The position numbers were made by a program, and so were the translations under genes. DNA of 22,672 nt from assembly GCA_937973555.1 (NCBI GenBank), contig CALJKL010000083.1, forward strand, positions 1 to 22,672, read 5' to 3'. The notes under the pieces were generated by a model that saw nothing but the letters and a program-made list of their open reading frames with translations, did not search any database and was not told where the DNA came from. Source of the stretch: an uncultured Flavobacteriales bacterium (GTDB lineage: Bacteria; Bacteroidota; Bacteroidia; Flavobacteriales; Weeksellaceae). This document shows positions 13,756-21,352 of this stretch, piece after piece (position 1 is the first letter of the stretch; every line of letters begins with the position of its first letter).

Positions 13756-14600
13756 AAAACTTCAACACTCCAAGATACCGAATTTTCTCCAAAAGACTCC
13801 AGCATTTGAATCCCTTCTTTTTCAGTTAAATCCCCCGTAGAATTAACATTGTCTGCAATTCCCAACCATGGTTCTATACAGATAAATGGCGCGTTTACTT
13901 TAGTCCAAATTCCCAAATAAGGAAAATCTGAAAATTCTACTTTAAGAATTGGATTTTTTCCTTTGGCAATAGTTAAAGATTGAGTAGCTGAATTTTTAAA
14001 AACCAAGGCATCTTTTTCAAACAACTGATAATTTAAAGGCAAGCCTTTATCATGCAATTGAACAGTTTCTGTTCTCCCCGAAAATAATTCATTTTCTAAT
14101 TTATGAGTTTCCAGATCTTTATCTTCATCAAAAATTAATGTAAAATCTTCGAAATTTCCATCTATTGCAAATGCAGGATGAGCCCCAATAGAATAATACA
14201 TTTTCTCATCAGAAAGATTGATTACATCATATGTCACTATCAATTTATTACCTTCTAAAAGATAAGAAATCCTCAACTCAAACTGAAATGGATATATGTT
14301 TAGTGTTTTTTCTGAACTTTTTAGAGAAAAAACAACTGAATCTTCATTTTTAGAAATGACTTCAAAATCAAAGTTTCTAGCAAAACCATGACGAGGAAGC
14401 TTATACGTTTTACCATTAAACCTATATTCTTCATTTTTAAGCAAACCAATTGTAGGAAACAACACAGGTGATGTTTTGTCCCAAAAATTGGTATCTACTT
14501 CCCAGATGTATTTTTTATCATTTTTATTTAATTCTACCAACTCTGCGCCTAATGAATTGATGGTGGCACTAATGAGTTGATTTTTAATCATCACTTCCAT
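13752..14600 (-). CDS. Aldose 1-epimerase family protein (GalM/LacX-like)
   Basis: The 282-residue protein belongs to the galactose mutarotase superfamily, beta-sandwich enzymes that interconvert sugar anomers or bind sugar phosphates. Conserved segments are SLGAELVEL (6-20 region), PVLFPTIGLLKN, the substrate loop LPRHGFARNFDF near 70 with the first catalytic-type His, the second His in YSIGAHPAFAI near 142, and the C-terminal FICIEPWLGIAD with the Glu expected to act as base. LacX-type members often lack a proven substrate. It lies 14 bases after the acyl-CoA reductase gene on the same strand and is probably co-transcribed. Its stop overlaps that of the opposite gene by 4 bases. The start may be Met1 or Met4. 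Confidence 0.82.
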   Translation of the reverse strand: MEVMIKNQLISATINSLGAELVELNKNDKKYIWEVDTNFWDKTSPVLFPTIGLLKNEEYRFNGKTYKLPRHGFARNFDFEVISKNEDSVVFSLKSSEKTLNIYPFQFELRISYLLEGNKLIVTYDVINLSDEKMYYSIGAHPAFAIDGNFEDFTLIFDEDKDLETHKLENELFSGRTETVQLHDKGLPLNYQLFEKDALVFKNSATQSLTIAKGKNPILKVEFSDFPYLGIWTKVNAPFICIEPWLGIADNVNSTGDLTEKEGIQMLESFGENSVSWSVEVF

Positions 14601-14614
14601 ATCTAATTTTGTTT

Positions 14615-15652
14615 TTAAATTACCCCCAGAAACTTCATGGTATCCACATTATCTGCATAAGTATCCAAGCTTGGATTCTGTGCTTCACCAAATGCTAAAG
14701 AACCTTCAATTCCCAATTCCTTTTTAGCTACAATACATTGTATATTGCTTTCATTTTCGTTTAAAAATGCGGTTATTTCTTCACGATTTTCATATCTGCT
14801 GAAATTAACCACAGACAAAGGTGAAAACAACTTATCATCTTCCTTCAGCATTACAAAATTATTATCCCAAAACTGCTCCTGATTCAGCAGATATACCGCT
14901 CTATTATAATCGTAATTATTGGCATATTTGTGATGGTTGATAATATCTTTGAAGTTTAAAAAATTCTCAAACAGCCTGCTCAATTCGAAGTCTTTTGGAA
15001 TCAAAAGTCTCGTCACATTTCTGCAACCCAAACCAAAATAACGGAAAATATCTTCAGCCAAAAGCTGAAGTTCGGCATCTGTTTCATCTCCTTTCAGCAC
15101 CGAAACAGAGGTTCTGTTTTTTCGGATAATGGAAAGTGAATCCTTAAAGTAATACTCTAAGTAACGCGCCGTATTATTGCTTCCTGTGGCAATTACCGCA
15201 TCATAATCTGTCAATTTTTCTACAAACTGAAATTCCAGATTCCATTCAGAAAACTCTCCCCATTTATTCAAAAAAAACGGAAGCAGCAATCTGTCTTTAG
15301 AAGAAAGCTTAATAAGAGGAATATGGTTGCTGAGAATAACACAAAGTACATCATGTAAGCCCACCAAAGGAATATTTCCGGCCAAAATAAGTCCTACTTT
15401 TTTTGAATTTGTAGAAAATTTATAGGAAGACAACCAGTTATTGATGTTTTCTTCTGTTAAAACATCTGCCCAATTTTTAAAACAGAATTTAAGGTTTTCT
15501 TGCGTAAACCATTGGTTTTCTACCTCACTCCTTTTCATAAGAGCAGATAGCTCTGCCTCGTCTGGAAGGTAATCTTCTTCAGGTTTCAGCAAAAACTGCT
15601 GAAGATATTTACCCAATTTAATTAGTCCCTGTATTTTTAGATCCTGTTTCAT
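14615..15652 (-). CDS. Acyl-CoA reductase (LuxC-like)
   Basis: This 345-residue protein matches the LuxC family (PF05893), aldehyde-dehydrogenase relatives that reduce fatty acyl groups to aldehydes with NADPH. Seen in the sequence are VGLILAGNIPLVGLHD (86-101), the cofactor-site type block VIATGSNNTARYLEYYF (153-169), NRTSVSVL (179-186), and a candidate nucleophile Cys210 in FGLGCRNVTRL. There is no luxD/luxE or luciferase nearby, so this is not a bioluminescence operon. In flavobacteria a stand-alone member divergent from a ferredoxin is, as I recall, a recurrent arrangement whose role is unknown. The start is well defined, with 124 bases separating it from the ferredoxin gene. It is followed by the epimerase-like gene. 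Confidence 0.82.
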   Translation of the reverse strand: MKQDLKIQGLIKLGKYLQQFLLKPEEDYLPDEAELSALMKRSEVENQWFTQENLKFCFKNWADVLTEENINNWLSSYKFSTNSKKVGLILAGNIPLVGLHDVLCVILSNHIPLIKLSSKDRLLLPFFLNKWGEFSEWNLEFQFVEKLTDYDAVIATGSNNTARYLEYYFKDSLSIIRKNRTSVSVLKGDETDAELQLLAEDIFRYFGLGCRNVTRLLIPKDFELSRLFENFLNFKDIINHHKYANNYDYNRAVYLLNQEQFWDNNFVMLKEDDKLFSPLSVVNFSRYENREEITAFLNENESNIQCIVAKKELGIEGSLAFGEAQNPSLDTYADNVDTMKFLGVI

Positions 15653-15743
15653 CTTTTCCTTATTATTTTAATGCTCATAAAAATTACCTTAAAAAAGATA
15701 AGTTTTACCATCTAAAAATTTTCATTAATCGCTTGAAAATTCT

Positions 15744-15751
15744 TAATTTTG
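15744..15751 (+). promoter_or_regulatory. Candidate ferredoxin -7 box (TAATTTTG)
   Basis: This is an exact TAnnTTTG match 25 bases before the ferredoxin ATG, predicting a leader of about 20 nt. A TTG at 15733-15735 is too close to be the -33 element. Confidence 0.5.
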
Positions 15752-15776
15752 TGCAAATTTAAAAAAAAACATAGCA

Positions 15777-16127
15777 ATGGCTATTATTATAACAAACGAA
15801 TGTATCAATTGTGGGGCATGCGAACCAGAATGTCCTAACAATGCAATTTATGAAGGTGCGATAGACTGGAAGGCTTCTGAAGGAACTTCATTAAAAGGAA
15901 CTGTAACTTTAAAATCTGGCTTAACTATAGACGCCAATGCACCACAAAAACCGGTAAGTGATGATGTTTATTTTATCGTAGCCGATAAATGTACAGAGTG
16001 TAAAGGTTTTCATGAAGAGCCACAATGTGCGGCGGTTTGCCCGGTAGATTGTTGCATCCCAGATGAAGACAATGTAGAAACAGAAGCAGAATTATTAGAA
16101 AAGAAGGCATTTTTGCACGGCGAATAA
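15777..16127 (+). CDS. 2[4Fe-4S] dicluster ferredoxin
   Basis: This small electron carrier has 116 residues and two cluster motifs. The first is Cys9, Cys12, Cys15 and Cys19 followed by Pro. The second has longer spacing, Cys72, Cys75, Cys84 and Cys88 followed by Pro, then Cys92-Cys93. The expanded loop between the second and third cysteines of site II is known from Allochromatium-type ferredoxins. A segment of about 50 residues separates the motifs, longer than in clostridial forms, and the C-terminus is acidic. The redox partner is not shown by the sequence; the divergent acyl-CoA reductase is a neighbour but LuxC enzymes normally use NADPH. The gene has its own promoter box and its own terminator, so it is probably monocistronic. 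Confidence 0.9.
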   Translation: MAIIITNECINCGACEPECPNNAIYEGAIDWKASEGTSLKGTVTLKSGLTIDANAPQKPVSDDVYFIVADKCTECKGFHEEPQCAAVCPVDCCIPDEDNVETEAELLEKKAFLHGE

Positions 16128-16131
16128 CTTC

Positions 16132-16163
16132 AAATCCTGTTCTACCAATGAACGGGATTTTTT
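16132..16163 (+). terminator. Intrinsic terminator after the ferredoxin gene
   Basis: The arms AAATCCTGTTC (16132-16142) and GAACGGGATTT (16150-16160) pair over 11 positions with one T-G wobble, around a 7-base loop, and continue into T. Confidence 0.8.
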
Positions 16164-16200
16164 ATTTAATTAGACACCAAATTTATAAACCCATAAAAAT

Positions 16201-17256
16201 ATGAAAAAGCACAATTTTAGCGCAGGACCGAGCATTTTACCACAAGAAGTTTTTAAAAAATCTGCTGAAGCCATTATGGATTTCAATGGAAGTGGACTTT
16301 CAATTTTAGAAATTTCGCATAGAAGCAAGGACTTCGTTGCGGTAATGGATGAAGCCAGAGCACTGGTAAAAAAACTGATGAATCTTAATGATGATTATGA
16401 AGTTCTATTTTTACAAGGTGGCGCAAGTCTGCAGTTTTTAATGGTGCCTTTCAATCTTATGAAACCTGGTGGAAAAGCAGCTTATCTGGATTCCGGAAGC
16501 TGGGCAGCAGCAGCCATTAAAGAAGGAAAAAAATTCGGAGATGCAGTGATAGTGGCATCTTCTAAAGAAGAAAAATATTCTTATATCCCCAAAGATTATA
16601 CTGTAGATGCGGAATACGATTATTTCCATTGCACGTCTAACAATACCATTTTCGGAACACAGATGAAAGAATTCCCTAAAACAGGTACTTCTCTGGTTTG
16701 CGACATGAGTTCTGATATCTTTTCAAGGGTTATAGATTTTTCACAGTTTGATTTAATCTATGCCGGGGCTCAAAAAAACATGGGACCTGCTGGCACTACT
16801 TTAGTGGTTTTGAAAAAAGACATTCTCGGAAAAACAGGAAGAGACATTCCTTCTTATCTAGATTACTCTCTTCACATTGCTAAAGAATCTATGCTCAATA
16901 CTCCACCTGTTTTTGCCGTTTACACATCGCTTCTTACCCTTCAATGGTTAGAAAAAAATGGTGGAATTGCTGCTGCTGAAGAAAGAAATAACGCCAAAGC
17001 AAAACTCTTGTATGACGAAATCGACAGAAACCCGCTTTTTGAATGTTTCTCTGTTCCTGAAGACAGAAGTATAATGAATGTTTCTTTCAGAATTACTGAT
17101 GAATCCAAAAAAGAAGCTTTTGACAATGCATGGAAAAAAGCCGGTATCAGTGGTTTGAACGGACACAGAAGCCTTGGAGGATATAGAGCCAGTATTTACA
17201 ATGCTATGCATATTGAAAGCGTTCAGGTATTGGTAGATGTAATGAAATCCTTCTAG
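16201..17256 (+). CDS. serC: Phosphoserine aminotransferase
   Basis: SerC transfers an amino group from glutamate to 3-phosphohydroxypyruvate, the second step of serine synthesis; it may also serve pyridoxal-phosphate synthesis. The 351-residue fold-type IV-like class V aminotransferase begins with NFSAGPSILP. Arg41 in SHRSKDF binds the substrate phosphate, GGAS (73-76) holds the cofactor phosphate, Trp101 stacks on PLP, Asp168 in VCDMSSD pairs with the ring nitrogen, and Lys192 in GAQKNMGPAG forms the Schiff base. The C-terminal HRSLGGYRASIYNAM is typical. It is 16 bases before the SerA-like gene, so the two should be co-transcribed. No exact -7 box was found in the 40 bases between the ferredoxin terminator and the ATG. 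Confidence 0.95.
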   Translation: MKKHNFSAGPSILPQEVFKKSAEAIMDFNGSGLSILEISHRSKDFVAVMDEARALVKKLMNLNDDYEVLFLQGGASLQFLMVPFNLMKPGGKAAYLDSGSWAAAAIKEGKKFGDAVIVASSKEEKYSYIPKDYTVDAEYDYFHCTSNNTIFGTQMKEFPKTGTSLVCDMSSDIFSRVIDFSQFDLIYAGAQKNMGPAGTTLVVLKKDILGKTGRDIPSYLDYSLHIAKESMLNTPPVFAVYTSLLTLQWLEKNGGIAAAEERNNAKAKLLYDEIDRNPLFECFSVPEDRSIMNVSFRITDESKKEAFDNAWKKAGISGLNGHRSLGGYRASIYNAMHIESVQVLVDVMKSF

Positions 17257-17272
17257 ATTCTACTTCTGAACA

Positions 17273-18232
17273 ATGAAAATTTTAGCAAATGATGGCGTTG
17301 CTGATTATGGTGAATATTTATTCCATAAAGCAGGCATAGAATTACTCCCCAACAGGGTTTCTCAAGAGCATCTTGCGGCGTTTATCAATGAACAAAAAGT
17401 AGATGTGTTATTAGTAAAAAATGCCACCAAAGTAAACAAAGAGCTCATCAATAGTTGCCCTACCCTAAAAATAATTGGTAAGGCTGGACATGATATGCAC
17501 AATATTGATGTCGATTTTGCTGAATCTAAGCGAATCTATGTCATCAATACTCCAAAAGCTTCTGCAAAAGCTGTATCAGAAATGGTTTTTGCCCATTTTT
17601 TTTCATTGATAAGATTTCTGCATGATTCTAATAGAAATATGCCTTTGGAAGGTGACATTAAATTTAACTTGCTGAAAAAATCTTATCTCAATGCTTCGGA
17701 ACTTTCAGGAAAAACAATCGGTTTAATTGGTTTTGATGAAAATGCCAAAGAGGTAGTCAAAAAGGCCATTGCTTTAGGAATGAAACCCGTTGTTTATTCG
17801 GAAGAAATCAAAAAAGAAACGCTCTCGCTTGATTTTTTTGACGGCAGAAACATTGATTTTGAAATAAAAACTACGCAGCAAATTGAAGATATTTTTAGAA
17901 ATTCTGAATTCATCAGTATTCACACCCCCAAAAAAGACCACTATCTGATAGAGGCTCCCGAATTTGAAATGATGAAAGAAAATGTTTTCATCGCCAATAT
18001 TGTTCATCCCGGCACCATTAATGAAGTAGCTTTAATAGATTATATTGAAAATAAAAAAATAGCAGGTGCAGCATTGGATGTATTCGAAACGGAACCCAAG
18101 CCAGAAGTACAAATTCTGATGAATCCATCGCTTTCCCTTTCACCGCATGTAGCCGAACAAACCATAGAAACAGAGGAAAGAATCTGGACAGCACTGGTAC
18201 AACAAATTATTGAATTACAATTGATTATATGA
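17273..18232 (+). CDS. SerA-like D-isomer 2-hydroxyacid dehydrogenase with degenerate NAD and substrate motifs
   Basis: By position and fold this is the 3-phosphoglycerate dehydrogenase (first step of serine synthesis) paired with serC. The 319-residue layout is normal: a catalytic domain split around a Rossmann domain at about 100-285. The key motifs are changed. The Rossmann GxGxxG reads GFDENA (153-158), keeping only the first Gly. The substrate loop usually like GRGGxGxDNID reads GKAGHDMHNID (69-79). The catalytic Arg of the ARGG motif is His245 (VHPG). Glu274 (FETEP) and His292 (SPHVA) remain, but the Gly-Gly-Ser after that His is AEQ. There is no ACT domain. The frame is intact and well-spaced conserved segments persist. 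It could be an inactive partner, a regulatory protein, or an enzyme with altered chemistry. Confidence 0.8.
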   Translation: MKILANDGVADYGEYLFHKAGIELLPNRVSQEHLAAFINEQKVDVLLVKNATKVNKELINSCPTLKIIGKAGHDMHNIDVDFAESKRIYVINTPKASAKAVSEMVFAHFFSLIRFLHDSNRNMPLEGDIKFNLLKKSYLNASELSGKTIGLIGFDENAKEVVKKAIALGMKPVVYSEEIKKETLSLDFFDGRNIDFEIKTTQQIEDIFRNSEFISIHTPKKDHYLIEAPEFEMMKENVFIANIVHPGTINEVALIDYIENKKIAGAALDVFETEPKPEVQILMNPSLSLSPHVAEQTIETEERIWTALVQQIIELQLII

Positions 18233-18252
18233 GTAAAAAATCAGTATATTTG
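18221..18252 (+). promoter_or_regulatory. Promoter of the DUF1015 gene (TTG-N21-TATATTTG)
   Basis: TTG at 18221-18223 and TATATTTG at 18245-18252 are separated by 21 bases, fitting the flavobacterial consensus TTG-N17-23-TAnnTTTG in both halves. The -33 element lies inside the last codons of the SerA-like gene. The predicted start near 18257 gives a leader of about 29 nt. This is the best promoter match in the window. Confidence 0.65.
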
Positions 18253-18285
18253 CAGATTTAAAAAACTAAACACAACATAATTAGA

Positions 18286-19530
18286 ATGCCAGTTTTTAAA
18301 CCTTTTAGAGGAGTAAGACCTCACCCTGATTATATTAGCAAGTTTCCTACCCAGCCATTGGACAACTTTACACAGGAGGAAATCAATAAAAAAGCTACAG
18401 AGGATTCTTCTTACATCCAAATGATAAAGCCTTATGCTTGCAGTAAATCTAAAGATGTAGACAGAAACCTGCGCAAGGTAAGAAGCAATTACGAAGAAAT
18501 GCTGGCAGAAAACAAACTGCTTCAAGACGCTTCCAGTTATTACCTTTACCAGCAGATTTTACCCAACAAAACGGTTTTCAGAGGTTTATTAGGGTTGGCA
18601 AATGTAGAAGATTTCTGGAACGGAAAAATAAAAAAACACGAATCTACCCTTACCTATAAAAAGGAAAAACTTGCCCATTATTTAGAAAAAGTTTCTCTTC
18701 AGGCAGAGCCGGTCCTCCTTACTTATCAGGCCAATTCTAAAATAGAATTGCTAATGAACCACGAAGAAAAAAACGTACCTGTAGTGAATTATACTGATGA
18801 TGAAGGCGTAAAACACAAAGTCTGGAGAATAGACAACAGGCTGAAACTTCAGCAGTTCAAAGAAGTGATAGACCAAATAGATTCTTTCTATGTAGCGGAT
18901 GGGCATCACAGAATAGGTTCGGCAGCACTTTATGCACAGAAACATAAAGATAAAAACAAAAGACATACCGGCAATGAATCGTATAATTTTGTATACAGCT
19001 TTATTGTTTCTAATCAGTCAATCAAAATAAACGATTACAACAGAATCATAAAAGACCTAAATGGATTGAGCGATTCTGAATTTTTGCAGAAAATTTCAGA
19101 AAACTTTTTGATTCATGAAAAAAACGAGACTGCTTATTATCCTTCTCAAAAATTTCACATTTCTATGTATTTGGGAGGCAAATTCTACTCTCTTCACGTA
19201 AAGCACAATCTGAGAGATTTAGACCAAGGATTAGACAATGTAGATCACCATTTATTGGATAAATACATTCTCAATCCGCTTTTGGGCATAGAAGATTATG
19301 AAGAAGAAAATAGCAAAATGGCATTCCTGAAGGGTACTTCTTCCATAGAAGGTATCATGGCATTGAAAGAAAAAGTAGACTCTGGTGAATTTGCAGTTGG
19401 GTTTGGTATATATCCTGTAAGCTTCAGCGACATTACAAAACTTGGAAACCAAAACCTAAAAATGCCACCAAAATGTACCTATATAGAGCCAAAATTAATT
19501 ACTGCTCTTATTATGTACGATATGGATTAA
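18286..19530 (+). CDS. DUF1015 family protein
   Basis: This 414-residue cytoplasmic protein matches the DUF1015 family: an N-terminal PFRGVRPHPDY, NFTQEEINKK-type segment, LYQQ (Y-x-Y-x-Q region) near 85-90, the central strand YVADGHHRIGSA near 205, which is the family hallmark, and the C-terminal GFGIYPVSFSDI. The DGHHR box resembles the catalytic box of ParB/Srx-fold proteins, a fold that includes free-serine kinases (SerK, SbnI). Together with the neighbouring serC and SerA-like gene this makes a serine-related role plausible, but no activity is shown by the sequence. It has its own promoter within the end of the SerA-like gene. The family is well supported and the function is inference. 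Confidence 0.82.
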   Translation: MPVFKPFRGVRPHPDYISKFPTQPLDNFTQEEINKKATEDSSYIQMIKPYACSKSKDVDRNLRKVRSNYEEMLAENKLLQDASSYYLYQQILPNKTVFRGLLGLANVEDFWNGKIKKHESTLTYKKEKLAHYLEKVSLQAEPVLLTYQANSKIELLMNHEEKNVPVVNYTDDEGVKHKVWRIDNRLKLQQFKEVIDQIDSFYVADGHHRIGSAALYAQKHKDKNKRHTGNESYNFVYSFIVSNQSIKINDYNRIIKDLNGLSDSEFLQKISENFLIHEKNETAYYPSQKFHISMYLGGKFYSLHVKHNLRDLDQGLDNVDHHLLDKYILNPLLGIEDYEEENSKMAFLKGTSSIEGIMALKEKVDSGEFAVGFGIYPVSFSDITKLGNQNLKMPPKCTYIEPKLITALIMYDMD

Positions 19531-19547
19531 TCAATTTTTGTTTGAAA

Positions 19548-19572
19548 TGATAAAAAAACCTTAATTTTATCA
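19548..19572. repeat. Short inverted repeat upstream of the second M28 gene
   Basis: The arms TGATAAAA (19548-19555) and TTTTATCA (19565-19572) are perfect 8-bp complements with a 9-base spacer. The region also holds TTG at 19538-19540 and TAATTTTA at 19562-19569 (spacer 21, one mismatch to the -7 consensus), so the repeat would overlap a weak promoter. AT-rich and short, it could be chance. Confidence 0.3.
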
Positions 19573-19593
19573 CTCCAAAAAGTAAACTTTAAT

Positions 19594-20958
19594 ATGAAGA
19601 AACTATTATACACTCTTCCGCTCTTTTTGGGCGGATTTTTATTTTCTCAGGAATTTAAAAAAGACTCTGTTCAGTTTAAAAAAATTTCTGATGAAATTTT
19701 AGTCAACGGAAAATCTTATGAAGACTTAAGAGAACTCACCAAAGACATCGGAAACAGGCTATGCGGAAGTGCTAATTACGAAAAGGCTGCCGATTGGGCC
19801 ATGAAAAAACTTTTGGAAGCAGGTGCAGAAAAAGTTTGGTTTGAACCGGTAATGGTAAACGTTTGGACGCGTGGTGACGAATCATTGAAAATAAAAACAG
19901 AAAACGGGAAATGGGAAGAAGTAAAAATGCTTTCCCTTGGAAATTCTGAAGGTACTAAAGGTAAAGATTTGAAAGGGGAAATAATCCTCGTAAAAACTTT
20001 GGAAGAATTTAATAAGTTACCAGATGCTGTAGTGAAAGATAAAATCGTTTTCTTCAATTATCCCTTTAAACAAGATTTTGTAGTTACCGGACAAGCCTAT
20101 GGAGATGCGGGAAAATACAGAAGGGTTACTCCGGCTGAAGTAGCCAAAAAAGGAGGAAAAGCAGTTATCATCCGTTCTCTTACGTCTGCTTTTGATAATG
20201 TGCCACATACCGGAGCTACAAGATATGAAGACACTATTACCAAAATTCCTGCAGTGGCTATAGGCGCTGATACCGCTGATAAATTAGAAAAAGCATTGCT
20301 CAGCAAACAAAAAGTAGAAGCTTTGCTGAATTCTAATTGTGGCATGAATGGCCAAATGCTTACCAAATCTGTAATGGGTGAGATTACCGGTAAAAAGGAT
20401 CAAAACGTAATTGTAGTAGCCGGCCATTTAGATTCATGGGATGTAGGCGAAGGTGCAAGTGATGATGGAACCGGCATAGTGCAAAGCATAGAAGTACTAA
20501 GAACTTTTAAAAATCTGAATATACAAAACAATCATACCATAAGAGTAATCTGCTATGCAAACGAAGAAAACGGAGTTGCAGGCGGCAAGACTTATCTTCA
20601 GAATGTAAGAAAATCTAAAGAGCCACATGTTTTTGCTCTAGAAAGTGACAGCGGCGGTTTTACACCAAGAACATTTACATTAGGAATGAGCAATGAAAAA
20701 GCAAAAGAAATGAAAACTTGGGAAAGACTTTTTAATCCTTATGGCATTTATGAATTTGCCGGGAATTATTCCGGGGTTGATATAGAACCGCTAAGAGAAC
20801 TGAAAGTACCTACTTCTGAGTTGGCAACCGATTCGCAACGTTATTTTGATATACATCATACTCCAGAAGACACCTTTGAGAAAGTAAACCGAAGAGAACT
20901 GTTACTTGGAGCAACGGTGATGACGCAGCTGATCTATATGGTTGATAAAAACTGGTAA
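19594..20958 (+). CDS. Secreted M28 family peptidase with inserted PA domain (carboxypeptidase Q-like)
   Basis: This is a 454-residue exported zinc peptidase. The signal peptide (MKKLLYTLPLFLGGFLFSQ) ends near residue 18. A short N-terminal part (YEDLRELTKDIGNRLCGSANYEKA) is followed by a PA-like insert at about 125-245 (KGEIILVK, KDKIVFFNYPF, KGGKAVIIRS), then the catalytic domain with GHLDSWDVG near 275, GASDDGTG, ANEENGVAGG (Glu pair), ESDSGGF (Asp) and the final His in FDIHHTPEDT near 430. All five two-zinc ligand positions are present. This order is that of plasma glutamate carboxypeptidase/CPQ-like proteins, which cleave dipeptides. It differs from the first M28 protein of the window, which has an FN3-like tail instead of a PA insert. 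The next gene starts one base after its stop. Confidence 0.9.
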   Translation: MKKLLYTLPLFLGGFLFSQEFKKDSVQFKKISDEILVNGKSYEDLRELTKDIGNRLCGSANYEKAADWAMKKLLEAGAEKVWFEPVMVNVWTRGDESLKIKTENGKWEEVKMLSLGNSEGTKGKDLKGEIILVKTLEEFNKLPDAVVKDKIVFFNYPFKQDFVVTGQAYGDAGKYRRVTPAEVAKKGGKAVIIRSLTSAFDNVPHTGATRYEDTITKIPAVAIGADTADKLEKALLSKQKVEALLNSNCGMNGQMLTKSVMGEITGKKDQNVIVVAGHLDSWDVGEGASDDGTGIVQSIEVLRTFKNLNIQNNHTIRVICYANEENGVAGGKTYLQNVRKSKEPHVFALESDSGGFTPRTFTLGMSNEKAKEMKTWERLFNPYGIYEFAGNYSGVDIEPLRELKVPTSELATDSQRYFDIHHTPEDTFEKVNRRELLLGATVMTQLIYMVDKNW

Positions 20959-20959
20959 A

Positions 20960-21316
20960 ATGTTTAAAAGACCTCCATTCTACAAAAGCCTATACTACTC
21001 CTTTAAAGGATTTATTTGGATTTTAAAATCCGAAAGAAACTTTCAATTGGAATTGTTGGCAGCAATTATAAATCTGTTTTTAATTGTTTATCTGAAGTTA
21101 AATTTGACGGATGCGGCCTTAATTTTAATTGTCTGCTTTGTAGTTTTGACTGCAGAAATCATCAATACAGCCATCGAAAAATTTTGTGATTTTGTGGAAC
21201 CAGACTACAATGAAAAAATAGGCATTATAAAAGATTTGGGCGCTGCAAGTGTAATAGTAGCATCAGTTCTAGCCATAATAGTAGGTGTGTTGGTTTACTC
21301 TAAATACCTTCTTTAA
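20960..21316 (+). CDS. dgkA: Diacylglycerol kinase family protein (DgkA / undecaprenol kinase type)
   Basis: This integral inner-membrane lipid kinase phosphorylates diacylglycerol or undecaprenol with ATP. It has 118 residues and three hydrophobic segments (about 37-53, 57-75 and 93-113). Conserved family features are SFKGFIWILKSERNFQLEL at the N-terminus with the Glu after Ser, and the active-site block AEIINTAIEKFCDFV followed by KDLGAASV. FCDFVEP resembles undecaprenol kinases of Firmicutes and Bacteroidota more than E. coli DgkA, so the true lipid is uncertain. I chose the ATG at 20960, one base after the M28 stop; a TTG at 20942 would give a 6-residue extension overlapping the M28 gene and adds nothing conserved. 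The tight junction suggests translational coupling. A strong terminator follows. Confidence 0.88.
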   Translation: MFKRPPFYKSLYYSFKGFIWILKSERNFQLELLAAIINLFLIVYLKLNLTDAALILIVCFVVLTAEIINTAIEKFCDFVEPDYNEKIGIIKDLGAASVIVASVLAIIVGVLVYSKYLL

Positions 21317-21320
21317 AAAC

Positions 21321-21351
21321 AAAAAACACTTCTAGTTGAAGTGTTTTTTTT
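21321..21351. terminator. Bidirectional terminator between dgkA and the DUF3570 gene
   Basis: The arms AAAAAACACTTC (21321-21332) and GAAGTGTTTTTT (21338-21349) pair perfectly around a five-base loop, followed by more T on the plus strand and preceded by A-runs, so it serves dgkA and the convergent minus-strand gene (stop at 21353). Confidence 0.9.
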
Positions 21352-21352
21352 A

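Noticed and set aside
14615..15652. Bioluminescence (lux) operon
   Set aside because: Only a LuxC-like protein is present; there is no luciferase or luxD/luxE nearby.
17273..18232. SerA-like gene as a frameshifted pseudogene or sequencing-error product
   Set aside because: The frame is continuous, conserved blocks keep their spacing before and after each altered motif, and the changes are substitutions rather than frame changes.
18241..18525. Minus-strand reading frame of 94 codons at the start of DUF1015
   Set aside because: It is a shadow of the DUF1015 gene and its promoter region, with no recognisable domain.
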